A stretch of DNA of 64,000 nt from NCBI GenBank assembly GCA_903930435.1, contig CAIYYN010000059.1, positions 1-64,000 on the forward strand, in the 5' to 3' direction. This stretch comes from an uncultured Hyphomicrobiales bacterium. Its GTDB lineage: Bacteria > Pseudomonadota > Alphaproteobacteria > Rhizobiales > Ancalomicrobiaceae. The translations under genes and the position numbers were made by a program. Below the pieces are notes generated by a model. It saw only the letters and a program-made list of their open reading frames with translations. It searched no databases and was not told the origin of the DNA. Below, piece by piece: positions 16,691 to 26,279 of the stretch (positions within the stretch are counted from its first letter, which is position 1; every line of letters starts with the position of its first letter).

Positions 16691-17569
16691 TCAATCGCTA
16701 CTTGCAGCCGGAAAATCAAATCTGGCATAGGCTGGCAGTGACACGGCTAGCGCGGTGCCGTCAGCGGTGATCGAGATGCCGCTATCAATGGCATCCTTCA
16801 CCCAATCAAGCCGCAGGATCGCCAGTCCGATCCCGCCGCTGGACGACCCCATCGTGCCGATTGACCGCGCTCCGGCCAAAACCTCGGTTCCAGCCTCGGG
16901 CAGGTCGCCGTCTTTCGGTCGCACATGCACGAGCCGTTTGCGTGCGGTCCCGCGATGTTTCATGCGGCTGACGATTTCCTGCCCGATATAGCAGCCCTTT
17001 CGGAAATCGACCGCGTTGAGATCATCCAGATTGATGTCGTGCGGCACCACGTCGCCAGCCTTGAAGTCGCGGCCTGATTCGGGGATCGCCAGTTCAATCC
17101 GAAGGTGTTCGTAGTCGTTGCCCGCAGGCGGCAGGGCCTCCGCCGACGCCAAAGGACCGATCGCGCGATAGCCAAGATCAATGTGGCGCGGGTCGCGGAA
17201 AATCACCCCGCCGGCTGGCAAATCATCGTGGCTGGAAGCAACCACGACGGCTAACCCTGTCGACCGATCGGTGATCGTGACCTGACTGCGGAGCCTGTAC
17301 ATGCTGAGCCGCTTGCCAAGCGCCGCCGCTTCGTTCGCTGCGACATCGAGCAGATAGCCATCCTCGGTCAGGACGACGAAAAAATCGAACAAGACCTTGC
17401 CCTGCGGGGACAGCAGCGCCGAATAGGTCGCAGCACCGATCTCAAGCCGTTCGATATTTGCGCAGACGAGATTATGCAGGAAGGTCGTCGCGTCGGGACC
17501 GGCGATGCTGATCACGCCGCGATCAGCCAGACGCTGCGGCGGCAGGTGAGGAAGCGGTCGATCAGTCAT
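16691..17569 (-). CDS. ygfZ: Folate-binding protein YgfZ / GcvT family
   Basis: YgfZ uses tetrahydrofolate in the maturation or repair of certain iron-sulphur clusters. It is related to the T-protein of glycine cleavage. The diagnostic signature is present as KGCYIGQEIVSRMKHRG, whose cysteine is essential in the family. The N-terminus SIAGPDATTFLHNLVCANIERL and the loop LLSPQGKVLFDFFVV are also typical. Length is 292 residues. It is leftward and divergent from pyrC, with 146 bases between them. Confidence 0.94.
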   Translation of the reverse strand: MTDRPLPHLPPQRLADRGVISIAGPDATTFLHNLVCANIERLEIGAATYSALLSPQGKVLFDFFVVLTEDGYLLDVAANEAAALGKRLSMYRLRSQVTITDRSTGLAVVVASSHDDLPAGGVIFRDPRHIDLGYRAIGPLASAEALPPAGNDYEHLRIELAIPESGRDFKAGDVVPHDINLDDLNAVDFRKGCYIGQEIVSRMKHRGTARKRLVHVRPKDGDLPEAGTEVLAGARSIGTMGSSSGGIGLAILRLDWVKDAIDSGISITADGTALAVSLPAYARFDFPAASSD

Positions 17570-17715
17570 GGGAAGCCCTCCGGTACAGGCTTATACTTAG
17601 GGCTCGCAAGACATGGAAACAACACCCGATCCCCGGTGATCCGGCTCTCATCGCCCTTCCCTCCTGACCTTTGTGTCGCTATTCCTCATCATCAGATGCA
17701 CAACGGAGCAGACAC

Positions 17716-19047
17716 ATGACCGAGACCTTCGACACGATCTTTGCCAACGGCACGCTGGTGAACCACGATGGCGTCGGACGCCGTGATGTCGGCGTGCGCG
17801 ATGGCAAGATCGTGGCAATCGGATCGCTGTCTCACCTGTCAGCCGGAGAGGTCATCGACTGCACCGGCCTGCACGTGTTGCCGGGGGTGATCGACAGTCA
17901 GGTGCATTTCCGTGAACCGGGGCAGGAGCACAAGGAAGACCTGCAATCCGGCTCGCTGGCAGCCGTCATGGGCGGCGTGACTGCCGTCTTCGAGATGCCG
18001 AACACCAATCCGCTGACCACGTCGGAAGCCGCCCTTGCGGACAAGGTTTCGCGCGCCCGCAACCGGATGCACTGCGACTTTGCGTTCTGGGTCGGCGGCA
18101 CGCGCGACAATGTCGACGATATCCCGGAGCTTGAACGGCTGCCCGGTGCGGCTGGCATCAAGGTCTTCATGGGATCATCGACGGGTGACCTGCTGGTGGC
18201 GGATGACGAAGGCGTGACGGCAATCCTCTCCAAGGCGCGGCGGCGGGCCGCCTTCCACTCCGAGGATGAATACCGGCTGGAAGAGCGCAAGCCCTTGCGC
18301 GTCACGGGCGATCCCTCATCCCATCCGGTCTGGCGGGATGCGGTCGCCGCACTCCAGTGCACGGAACGTCTCGTCAGGATCGCCCATGCAACCGGTGCCA
18401 AGATCCACGTGCTGCATATCTCGACGGCTGAAGAGATGGTGTTCCTTGCCAAGCATAAGGACGTGGCGACGGTCGAAGTCACCCCGCACCATCTGTCACT
18501 GTCGTCGGATGATTACGCGCGGCTCGGAACGCTTCTGCAAATGAATCCGCCGGTGCGCGATCTCACCCATCAGGCCGGTATCTGGTGGGGATTGCAACAG
18601 GGCGTGGCCGATGTGCTCGGCTCCGATCATGCGCCGCACACGCTCGCCGAAAAGGACAAACCCTATCCGCAGTCGCCCTCGGGCATGCCCGGCGTACAGA
18701 CGCTCGTGCCTGTCATGCTCGATCATGTCGCCAAGGGCCGTCTTTCCATCGAACGGTTCGTCGATCTTTCTTCGCATGGTCCGGGACGCATCTACGGGAT
18801 GGCGACAAAGGGGCGTGTCGCTGTCGGCTACGACGCGGACCTGACGATTGTCGATCTCAAGCGGACGGTCACCATCACCAACGCCCAGTCAGCCTCTCGC
18901 GCAGGCTGGACGCCTTATCATGGCCGCGAGGTCACCGGCTGGCCGGTTGGCACGATCATTCGGGGCCAGCGGATCATGTGGGAAGGCGAACTTGTCACGC
19001 CAGCGACGGGTGCGGCAGTCCGCTTCCACGACAATCACAATGCGTAA
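17716..19047 (+). CDS. pyrC: Dihydroorotase, class I
   Basis: Cyclises carbamoyl aspartate to dihydroorotate in pyrimidine synthesis. The 443 residues carry the amidohydrolase metal site: the HxR pair in VHFREPG, the carboxylated lysine in GIKVFMGSSTG, histidines in AFHSEDEYR and LHISTAEE, and the catalytic aspartate in LGSDHAPH. Complete conservation argues for an active enzyme and against a PyrC-prime pseudo-dihydroorotase. GGAG lies nine bases before ATG 17716. A longer frame to 17671 has no such site. No other pyrimidine gene is adjacent. Confidence 0.95.
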   Translation: MTETFDTIFANGTLVNHDGVGRRDVGVRDGKIVAIGSLSHLSAGEVIDCTGLHVLPGVIDSQVHFREPGQEHKEDLQSGSLAAVMGGVTAVFEMPNTNPLTTSEAALADKVSRARNRMHCDFAFWVGGTRDNVDDIPELERLPGAAGIKVFMGSSTGDLLVADDEGVTAILSKARRRAAFHSEDEYRLEERKPLRVTGDPSSHPVWRDAVAALQCTERLVRIAHATGAKIHVLHISTAEEMVFLAKHKDVATVEVTPHHLSLSSDDYARLGTLLQMNPPVRDLTHQAGIWWGLQQGVADVLGSDHAPHTLAEKDKPYPQSPSGMPGVQTLVPVMLDHVAKGRLSIERFVDLSSHGPGRIYGMATKGRVAVGYDADLTIVDLKRTVTITNAQSASRAGWTPYHGREVTGWPVGTIIRGQRIMWEGELVTPATGAAVRFHDNHNA

Positions 19048-19150
19048 GGTCGATCTGGCGGTGGCGGATCATCAATCGCAAGAAACCGATGGCACGCGTT
19101 AAGCGGTCAACGTAGGTTCGCCATCAACTGCCCTGCCAGATCCCGGAAAA

Positions 19151-20095
19151 ATGATGACTGAATCCGCTTCCTCACCGCTGCACCGCCGGATGACGTCGAT
19201 GGAATGGGGCCTGCTGTTCGGGCTGTCCATCGTCTGGGGCGGATCGTTCTTTTTCAATGGCATAGCTATTCGCGAACTGCCACCGCTTGTCATCGTCTGT
19301 GCTCGCATGTGTCTGGCCGCGACGATACTCAATGTCGTCGTCGTCGTTTCGGGTCATCGCTTGCCCCTGACGCGGCAAACCGTGCCTGCCTTCTTCGGCA
19401 TGGGATTGCTCAACAATGTCATCCCGTTCACGCTGATCGTCTGGGGGCAAAGCCATATCACGTCGGGCCTTGCGGCGATCCTCAACGCAACGACGCCGCT
19501 ATTCAGCGTGATCCTTGCCCATCTCCTGACCCGAGACGAGAAGATGACGGGCCGCAGGCTCGCAGGTGTCATTGCCGGAATCACCGGTGTTGCCGTGATG
19601 GTTGGTCCATCCTTCTTCAGCGGCATAGGCAACAATGGTCTCTCGCAACTGGCCTGCCTGGCAGCTGCCGTTTCCTATGGGTTTGCAAACGTCTTCGGAA
19701 GGCGGTTCAAGGCGCTTGGTGTACCGCCACTGGCAACAGCTTGCGGGCAGGTGACGGCGTCGAGTTGCGTGCTGATCCCGCTGATGTTGGTCTTTGCACA
19801 ACCCTGGACGCTACCGATGCCCGGCGCGGCGACAATCGGAGCCATCGTTGGTGCCGCGACGCTCTCGACCGCGCTTGCTTACGTGGTCTTCTTCCGTATC
19901 CTCTCCACCGCCGGTGCGACAAACCTGTCGCTCGTCACGCTGTTGGTTCCCATCAGTGCACTGCTTCTGGGAACCGTATTTCTTGGCGAAATCATTGAAC
20001 CCAGACAGATCCTCGGCATCGCCCTGATCGCGCTTGGCCTGGCAGCCATCGATGGCCGACTATTGGATTGGGTCGGATCTGCAAAGGCAGTTTAA
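19151..20095 (+). CDS. EamA-family (DMT) transporter
   Basis: Inner-membrane protein of 314 residues with about ten transmembrane helices in two EamA repeats. The first begins at MEWGLLFGLSIVWGGSFFFNGIAIRELPP and the second after SYGFANVFGRRF. Members export or import metabolites such as amino acids; no substrate can be read here. The N-terminal Met-Met pair gives two adjacent starts. It is on the same strand as pyrC, 103 bases downstream, and converges on the AcuI-like gene. Confidence 0.92.
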   Translation: MMTESASSPLHRRMTSMEWGLLFGLSIVWGGSFFFNGIAIRELPPLVIVCARMCLAATILNVVVVVSGHRLPLTRQTVPAFFGMGLLNNVIPFTLIVWGQSHITSGLAAILNATTPLFSVILAHLLTRDEKMTGRRLAGVIAGITGVAVMVGPSFFSGIGNNGLSQLACLAAAVSYGFANVFGRRFKALGVPPLATACGQVTASSCVLIPLMLVFAQPWTLPMPGAATIGAIVGAATLSTALAYVVFFRILSTAGATNLSLVTLLVPISALLLGTVFLGEIIEPRQILGIALIALGLAAIDGRLLDWVGSAKAV

Positions 20096-20168
20096 AGTCC
20101 GAAGTAAGGCGTGTTTCAAACCGGACTGCCGTTGTCTGCTGCGTCAAGACGCGCGCAGGCTTCGCTCG

Positions 20169-20203
20169 GTCAGTTTGATGGCGTGCGACACCATCAAACT
20201 GAC
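20169..20203. repeat. Perfect 13-bp inverted repeat between convergent genes
   Basis: GTCAGTTTGATGG (20169-20181) pairs exactly with CCATCAAACTGAC (20191-20203) around a nine-base loop. It lies in the 133-base gap between the convergent EamA and AcuI-like genes. There is no T-run on either side, so it is not a classical terminator, though a bidirectional hairpin that stops or stabilises both transcripts is plausible. Confidence 0.6.
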
Positions 20204-20228
20204 TTGCCCGGGTTCCCCGGCTACGCGA

Positions 20229-21233
20229 TCAACTCACCTTGACGACGGTGCGGCCACGGACCTTTCCCGCCAGAATGTCCACCGCTGCGGCGGGCACGTC
20301 AGCCAGATCGATCTCGCGGGTCATCGCGGCCAGCTTGCCATGGTCGAGATCGGTCATCAGGCGACGATAGGCCTCCGTGCGGCGTGCCGTCGGCGCGTTC
20401 ACCGAATCGATGCCGAGGAGCGAAACGCCGCGCAGGATGAACGGCGCGACCGATGTTGGCAGATCCATGCCGCCAGCCAGGCCACAGGCGGCGACCGCGC
20501 CGCCGTAGCGTGTCTGCGACAGAACATTGGCGAGCGTCGTCGAGCCGACCGAATCAATACCGCCCGCCCAACGCTCCTTGGCGAGTGGTTTCGCTGGTCC
20601 GGCCAGTTCAGCGCGATCGATGATCTCGGACGCTCCAAGGCCTTTCAGGTAATCGGCCTCTTCCGGGCGACCGGTGACGGCTGCGACCGTGTAGCCAAGC
20701 TTTGCCAGCAGCGAAATGGCTGTCGATCCGACGCCGCCAGCCGCACCCGTCACAACGACCGGCCCTGAACCCGGTGTGACACCTGCCGCTTCAATGGCCA
20801 TCACGGCCAGCATCGCCGTATAACCGGCCGTGCCGATCGCCATCGCCGAGCGCGCGTCCAGCCCGTCCGGGCGCTTCAGGAGCCAGTCCCCCTTGACGCG
20901 CGCGTGGCCTGCAAACCCGCCCGAATGGACCTCACCAACCCCCCAGCCGTTCAACAGGACGGAATCACCGACGCTGAAGGCGGGATTGGTCGAAGCAATG
21001 ACGGTTCCGGCGAAGTCGATGCCCGGTACAAGCGGAAACTTGCGGACTACGGGCGACTTGCCGGTGACCGCGAGGCCATCCTTATAGTTGACCGTCGACC
21101 ACTCGACCTGGACCGTTACATCCCCGTCCATCAGATCAGCATCGGTCAAATGGGTAAGCGCACAAGACTGGACCTTGGTTGCTTCATCGCGGGTGACAAG
21201 AAGGGCACGAAATGAGTGGGCATGTTCAGTCAT
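20229..21233 (-). CDS. acuI: Acrylyl-CoA reductase family protein (AcuI/YhdH-type MDR)
   Basis: Zinc-independent medium-chain reductase of 334 residues. AcuI/YhdH proteins use NADPH to reduce acrylyl-CoA to propionyl-CoA, which detoxifies acrylate. Family features: WSTVNYKDGLAVTGKSPVVRKFPLVPGID near the N-terminus, LNGWGVGEVHSGGFAGHARV, and the nucleotide motif VVTGAAGGVGSTAISLLAKLGY. The segment GGMDLPTSVAPFILRGVSLLGIDS is typical of the YhdH/AcuI branch. The window also encodes DmdB- and DmdC-like enzymes and MeaB, which fits C3-acyl-CoA metabolism, but this gene stands alone between convergent and divergent neighbours. Confidence 0.87.
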   Translation of the reverse strand: MTEHAHSFRALLVTRDEATKVQSCALTHLTDADLMDGDVTVQVEWSTVNYKDGLAVTGKSPVVRKFPLVPGIDFAGTVIASTNPAFSVGDSVLLNGWGVGEVHSGGFAGHARVKGDWLLKRPDGLDARSAMAIGTAGYTAMLAVMAIEAAGVTPGSGPVVVTGAAGGVGSTAISLLAKLGYTVAAVTGRPEEADYLKGLGASEIIDRAELAGPAKPLAKERWAGGIDSVGSTTLANVLSQTRYGGAVAACGLAGGMDLPTSVAPFILRGVSLLGIDSVNAPTARRTEAYRRLMTDLDHGKLAAMTREIDLADVPAAAVDILAGKVRGRTVVKVS

Positions 21234-21522
21234 GAAAGGACGCTTCCTGTTTTTGTCATCACTTTCGGCAAAGCCCGCCGTCGCGGATCAAGCCCGTTGT
21301 CACTGACCCTGCCCGAGACCTGAGGCGCCTGCAAGTCGGAAGAAGGTAGACGGTGTCAATCACGAGAGGGGGTGGGATCGCATGATCCATGTTAACCCGC
21401 TGTTGTGGGCATGCCGAGGTGCCAATTCGTCCCCCCTTGAACAAGACGCGGGAGGCGAGTAGAAACCGCACGCGCCGCCCCAGATGACGTCAGGTGACGT
21501 CCGGGCAGGCAAATGGTGCGAA

Positions 21523-23499
21523 ATGAGCGAAATCGTTACGGGAACCCCGAACGGCGAAGCGTCGATATCCCCAACAAAGCCCAACGAACCACACGCCGAC
21601 GGACATGCTGACCCCCATGGCGGCAATATCTGGACGCTGGCACTCGGATCTGTAGGCGTCGTTTATGGCGATATCGGGACGAGTCCCCTCTACGCCCTGC
21701 AAGAATCGATGAAACACATCGCACATGGCGATATGTTCAACCGGACCAACGTGATCGGTATCAGCTCGCTGCTGATCTGGGCGTTGATCATCACCGTGAC
21801 CCTCAAATACGTGCTCGTGCTGATGCGTGCCGACAACAAGGGCGAAGGCGGGACACTCTCCTTGCTGGCGCTGATCGAAGGCGTGGTCGGACATCGATCG
21901 GTCATGGTGTTTGTGCTCGGCGCGGCAGGTGCGGCGCTCTTCTACGGTGACGCGATCATCACGCCTGCGATTTCCGTGTTGTCAGCGGTCGAAGGCCTCA
22001 AGCTCCTGTCGGATGTCGATGGCCTGAAGAGCTGGATCCCGGACCTCGACCCCTATGTCATTCCGATCACGATCGTGATTCTGACCGGCCTGTTCGCGAT
22101 GCAAAGTCGCGGCACGGCGACCGTCGCCAAATGGTTCGGCCCGATCATGGTCGTCTGGTTCGCGACGCTTGTTGTCGGCGGGCTCTATCATATTGTCGGG
22201 GACCCCGAGATCCTGTGGGCATTCGATCCACGGCACGGCGCATCGTTCCTGATCGATCATGGCGTGCTCGGCTTTGTCGTGCTCGGCTCCGTATTCCTTG
22301 CCGTGACCGGTGGTGAAGCCCTCTACGCCGACATGGGCCATTTTGGTCGGTTGCCGATCCAGATCGCCTGGCTTGGCCTGGTTTTCCCGGCACTCGCGAT
22401 CAATTACCTCGGACAAGGGGCTCTGGTGCTGGCACATCCCGAAGCGGTTGAAAATCCGTTCTACCTGATGTTCCCGGCCTGGTCGCTGATCCCGATGATC
22501 CTGCTTGCCATGATCGCAACCGTGATCGCCAGCCAGGCCGTCATCACCGGTGCCTATTCGATGACGCAACAGGCCGTCCAGCTTGGGCTGCTGCCGCGTT
22601 TCGAGATCCGGCATACATCCGAGACCCTCGCCGGCCAGATCTACATGCCACGGGTCAACTGGCTGCTTCTGATCGGCGTCCTGTTCCTCGTACTTCTGTT
22701 CAAGTCGTCGAACAACCTCGGTTCGGCCTATGGTATCGCCGTGACCGGCACGATGCTTGTCACCTCGATGCTGGCCTTCACCGTGATGCGGGAAGTCTGG
22801 CGCTGGTCGATCGTCGTCTCGGTGCTGATCATTGCGCCCTTCATCATGGTCGACAGCGTCTTCATGGTCTCCAACCTGTTGAAGCTGTTCGACGGCGGCT
22901 ATGTGCCGGTATCGCTGGCCTGCGCGATGATCGTAGCCATGTGGACGTGGGTCCGGGGCACGAAGATCGTGTTCATGAAGGCGCGTCGTGAAAGCGTGTC
23001 GCTCGACAGTCTGGTCCGCATGCTTTCACGCTCGAAGCCGTTCCGTCCGCCGGGCATGGCGATCTTCCTGACGTCGGACCCTGAAACGGCCCCTGCCGCG
23101 CTGATGCATAATCTGAAGCACAACAACGTGCTGCACATGAAGAACGTCATCCTGACGGTCAAGACCGCGACGACACCGACGATTTCGGATGAGAACCGGT
23201 TTGTCATCGAACCCCTGAATGACGACTTCACCCGTGTTCAGATCACCTTCGGCTACATGGAAACGCCAAATGTGCCGCGCGCTCTGGCCATGTGTCGCAA
23301 GTTGGGCCTGAAATTCGAGACGATGACGACCTCGTTCTTCGTCGGAAAGCGCTCGTTCAAGGCGTCCGCCAATTCGGGCATGCCGATGTGGCAGGATAAA
23401 CTCTTCATCTCGATGGCAAAGGATGCAGCAAACGCAACCGACTTCTACCATATCCCTTCCGGGCGCGTGGTGGAACTCGGCCAGCAGATCACGGTTTAG
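21523..23499 (+). CDS. kup: Potassium transport protein Kup
   Basis: Kup proteins are proton-coupled potassium importers in the inner membrane. The signature GVVYGDIGTSPLYAL is near the N-terminus, followed by about twelve transmembrane helices. They include VLMRADNKGEGGTLSLLALIEG after helix two and GGEALYADMGHFG, both standard Kup loops. A hydrophilic C-terminal domain from RPPGMAIFLTSDPETAP to the end completes the protein. I use ATG 21523 (658 residues); a start at 21484 would add 13 residues and neither has a clear ribosome-binding site. The 289 bases upstream hold no gene. Confidence 0.94.
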   Translation: MSEIVTGTPNGEASISPTKPNEPHADGHADPHGGNIWTLALGSVGVVYGDIGTSPLYALQESMKHIAHGDMFNRTNVIGISSLLIWALIITVTLKYVLVLMRADNKGEGGTLSLLALIEGVVGHRSVMVFVLGAAGAALFYGDAIITPAISVLSAVEGLKLLSDVDGLKSWIPDLDPYVIPITIVILTGLFAMQSRGTATVAKWFGPIMVVWFATLVVGGLYHIVGDPEILWAFDPRHGASFLIDHGVLGFVVLGSVFLAVTGGEALYADMGHFGRLPIQIAWLGLVFPALAINYLGQGALVLAHPEAVENPFYLMFPAWSLIPMILLAMIATVIASQAVITGAYSMTQQAVQLGLLPRFEIRHTSETLAGQIYMPRVNWLLLIGVLFLVLLFKSSNNLGSAYGIAVTGTMLVTSMLAFTVMREVWRWSIVVSVLIIAPFIMVDSVFMVSNLLKLFDGGYVPVSLACAMIVAMWTWVRGTKIVFMKARRESVSLDSLVRMLSRSKPFRPPGMAIFLTSDPETAPAALMHNLKHNNVLHMKNVILTVKTATTPTISDENRFVIEPLNDDFTRVQITFGYMETPNVPRALAMCRKLGLKFETMTTSFFVGKRSFKASANSGMPMWQDKLFISMAKDAANATDFYHIPSGRVVELGQQITV

Positions 23500-23553
23500 C
23501 GGCTGATCTGTGTCTGGTTGGCGTTGTTCAATGCCAGCCGGACCGGCTCCCGG

Positions 23554-23928
23554 TCACTCGACGTCAAAATGATAGACGATGGTCGCGCAACCAATATCCT
23601 GCCCGACCACGCTGCAGGATTTGACGACCATCGTATCCGGCCCTGAAAATCCATGGGTCACGACATAATCGAGCGCATATCGATTGCGTCGAACGAGATC
23701 GCCGTGCGCGGGTTCCAGCAGGACCTGATAGGAATCGAACACGCCCTTCGGTGTATAAAAACTCAAGGGGCACGTGCCGTCATAAGTGACTGAAACGGCG
23801 ATAATCTGGGTTTCGTGAGGGTTTCCGGTCGGCGTTCCCTGATATTTGCAATTGGCAAGGGCCTGCGGAGCAGACCCCAGAAAAACAAATGCAAATACAA
23901 GCATTCTTGGATCGATAGATGTGCGCAT
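23554..23928 (-). CDS. Small exported protein with four cysteines
   Basis: Unrecognised 124-residue protein. The N-terminus MRTSIDPRMLVFAFVFLGSAPQALA is a Sec signal peptide, leaving a mature domain that begins NCKYQG. It has four cysteines (NCKYQ, GTCPLSF, KSCSVV, IGCATI), enough for two disulphides, in a beta-rich sequence ending VYHFDVE. It converges on kup with 54 bases between the stops. The region upstream (23929-24086) is AT-rich and holds no gene. Confidence 0.75.
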   Translation of the reverse strand: MRTSIDPRMLVFAFVFLGSAPQALANCKYQGTPTGNPHETQIIAVSVTYDGTCPLSFYTPKGVFDSYQVLLEPAHGDLVRRNRYALDYVVTHGFSGPDTMVVKSCSVVGQDIGCATIVYHFDVE

Positions 23929-24086
23929 GGACCCCTCGCCTCAGTCGAGAAGCCGGATTCCACAGAAATCCTGGCGCACTTTAGCTATCGAGATTCGCAA
24001 CTTTGCTGAAATTTGAATAATTTATATTTGATTAATAATTCTAGCTAGACAATCTCTCGAATAAGATAGCTTTTGAACCCTCACTT

Positions 24087-24845
24087 TCAACTTTCAACAG
24101 CGACAGCCGGGGCGACGAGCGCATCGACCTGGTGATGGCGCATCAATGCCTCTGCGACAAAGCCGGATGCCTTCAAGTCCTCGACGAACTGCTTGAGATA
24201 AAGCGTCCGCGCTGCGTCACCCTTCGGCGTTCCCATGGCCTGCTGGATCGCCATGAAGCGACCGGGCAACAGCCGCATCGAGGGATGTTCGGATGCAAAG
24301 GCGACAAGCGGCTGGCGAACGCCTGCAAGCACAGGCGTTGCGCCACTGGCAAACAGGTCAACTGCCGCCTGTGACGTGTCAGTGCGCACGAGTTCGGCAT
24401 GTTTCAGCGTGCGGCTCAGGTAAAGCTCATAGGCGCTTCCATTGCCTGCGGCGATGCGGACGCCGGGTTGATCCACATCGTCGTTGGACCTGAATTGGGA
24501 GTCCGCTTGGACGAGATAGGCCCCCTCGATCAGCACATAGGCTGCCGTGAAATCGATGACGTTGGCGCGCCTTGGGTCAATCGCCAGAAAGGCGATATCC
24601 CAGACATCGGCAGACGCCGTTTCCGCGACCTTGCCTGCGGTGTCAAACACGACGAATTCCACTGACCGGTCGATCCGGCGCGCCAGCTCGCGGGCGATAT
24701 CGACCGTGACGCCGCTGAGTTCCCCGGTTTCGCGATCCTGATGGGCCAGAACAGGGTTGCCGATATTGATCGCCGCCCGCAACGGCCCCTTGGGCGCGAG
24801 GTGCGCAGCGGCTTCGGCAGTCTCGATGACGGTTGGCTGTGACAT
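24087..24845 (-). CDS. Solute-binding protein family 3 domain protein, apparently without signal peptide
   Basis: The 252 residues match the periplasmic amino-acid-binding fold (SBP_bac_3): LRAAINIGNPVLAHQDRETGELSGVTVDIARELARRI, then WDIAFLAIDPRRANVIDFTAAYVLIEGAYLV and VRIAAGNGSAYELYLSRTLKHAEL. Unusually the N-terminus, MSQPTVIETAEAAAHLAPKG, is hydrophilic with no export signal, so the product is either cytosolic or exported with a partner. No ABC permease or ATPase is adjacent. It is divergent from an MFS transporter gene, with little more than 100 bases to the likely MFS start, so the two may share control. Confidence 0.85.
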   Translation of the reverse strand: MSQPTVIETAEAAAHLAPKGPLRAAINIGNPVLAHQDRETGELSGVTVDIARELARRIDRSVEFVVFDTAGKVAETASADVWDIAFLAIDPRRANVIDFTAAYVLIEGAYLVQADSQFRSNDDVDQPGVRIAAGNGSAYELYLSRTLKHAELVRTDTSQAAVDLFASGATPVLAGVRQPLVAFASEHPSMRLLPGRFMAIQQAMGTPKGDAARTLYLKQFVEDLKASGFVAEALMRHHQVDALVAPAVAVES

Positions 24846-24956
24846 GACGTGTGGTCCACGCTTTGGAGATATGGTACGGAACGAAAAAGCATGTTGGGCT
24901 CAGATACGCCAGTAAAAAGCAACCGGCGCATAGGCAGCGTCATTCGGGAGGCATTC

Positions 24957-26267
24957 TTGACCATTGCACCGGCAACAACACACGACCACGCGATTTCGGA
25001 GATCGAAAAGACCACGATCAGCAAGATCACCTGGCGCATCCTGCCTTTCCTGATGCTGTGTTATTTCATCGCCTTCGTTGACCGCGTGAATGCCGGTTTT
25101 GCCGCCTTGCACATGAACCACGATATCGGATTGTCGCCGTCCGTTTTCGGCCTTGGTGGTGGCCTGTTCTATGTCAGCTATGTGATCTTCGAGATCCCGA
25201 GCAACCTGCTCATGGAAAAGGTCGGTGCCCGGATCTGGATCGCGCGCATCCTGGTGAGCTGGGGCCTTGTTTCGGCAGCCATGGCGCTGGTCGTCGGGCC
25301 GAATTCCTTTTACGGATTGCGCCTCCTGCTCGGTGCAGCCGAAGCCGGGTTTTTCCCGGGCGTGATCCTCTATCTCACCTATTGGTACCCGGCCGAATAT
25401 CGGGGCCGCATAGTCGCGATCTTCATGTGCGCAATCCCGGTGTCCAGCTTCATCGGATCGCCGATCTCGGCGGCGCTACTTGGCACCGACGGGATGCTTG
25501 GCCTGCATGGCTGGCAATGGCTGTTCATCCTTGAAGGATTGCCCGCAGTTCTCTGCGGCCTGATTGCCCTCTTTATCCTGCCCGACGGTCCGGCCAAGGC
25601 TCCCTGGCTCACTGAGGAGCAACGTGACTGGCTGACGGCTCGCCTCGCCTCGGACCGAACGACGTCCAAGCAAGCCGTTGGGCATCTTTCGGTCGCACAG
25701 GTCCTGACCAACAGATACGTCTGGGCAGCCTCCTTCATCTATGCAGGTGCATCGGGCGCGAGCCAGTGTCTGTCGCTGTGGCAGCCGCAGATCATCAAGT
25801 CCTTCGGCCTGACCGACATGCAGACCGGGCTACTGAACTCGATCCCCTTCGGCATCGCCTCCGTGCTGATGATCCTGTGGGGCCGGAATTCCGACCGGAC
25901 CGGAGAACGGACCTGGCACGTGGCCATCCCGCTGGCCTTGCTGGCCGGGAGCCTGACGGTGGCGCTGGGCATCGGCGGATTATGGCCCACCATCCTCATT
26001 CTGGTGACCGCTGTGACGGCCACCTACATCGTCAAGGGACCGTTCTGGGCGCTGTCAACGGAATGGCTGTCGGCAGGTGTCGCGGCGGCGGCCATCGCGC
26101 AGATCAACGCCATCGGCAATATCGGCGGCTTCCTTGGAACGTGGCTGCTTGGTGTGATAAAGGACGCCACGGGTTCCTATCCGCTCGGCCTGATGCCGCT
26201 CGCGGCGATGTCGCTGGTCGGCTGTGTTCTCGTGCTGAGACTGGGACCAAAGCGCAGCGCGGTTTAA
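24957..26267 (+). CDS. MFS transporter, anion:cation symporter type
   Basis: Twelve-helix inner-membrane transporter resembling the ACS family (tartrate, phthalate, glucarate and similar organic anions): RILPFLMLCYFIAFVDRVNAGFA in helix one, FFPGVILYLTYWYPAEYRGR between helices four and five, and HGWQWLFILEGLPAVLCGL. The start is chosen at TTG 24957 because GGGAGG lies five bases upstream and gives the usual 436-residue length. The frame continues to ATG 24891 and GTG 24849, which would only add a hydrophilic tail. It is divergent from the binding-protein gene. Confidence 0.9.
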   Translation: MTIAPATTHDHAISEIEKTTISKITWRILPFLMLCYFIAFVDRVNAGFAALHMNHDIGLSPSVFGLGGGLFYVSYVIFEIPSNLLMEKVGARIWIARILVSWGLVSAAMALVVGPNSFYGLRLLLGAAEAGFFPGVILYLTYWYPAEYRGRIVAIFMCAIPVSSFIGSPISAALLGTDGMLGLHGWQWLFILEGLPAVLCGLIALFILPDGPAKAPWLTEEQRDWLTARLASDRTTSKQAVGHLSVAQVLTNRYVWAASFIYAGASGASQCLSLWQPQIIKSFGLTDMQTGLLNSIPFGIASVLMILWGRNSDRTGERTWHVAIPLALLAGSLTVALGIGGLWPTILILVTAVTATYIVKGPFWALSTEWLSAGVAAAAIAQINAIGNIGGFLGTWLLGVIKDATGSYPLGLMPLAAMSLVGCVLVLRLGPKRSAV

Positions 26268-26279
26268 GCCTCGCCGCGC

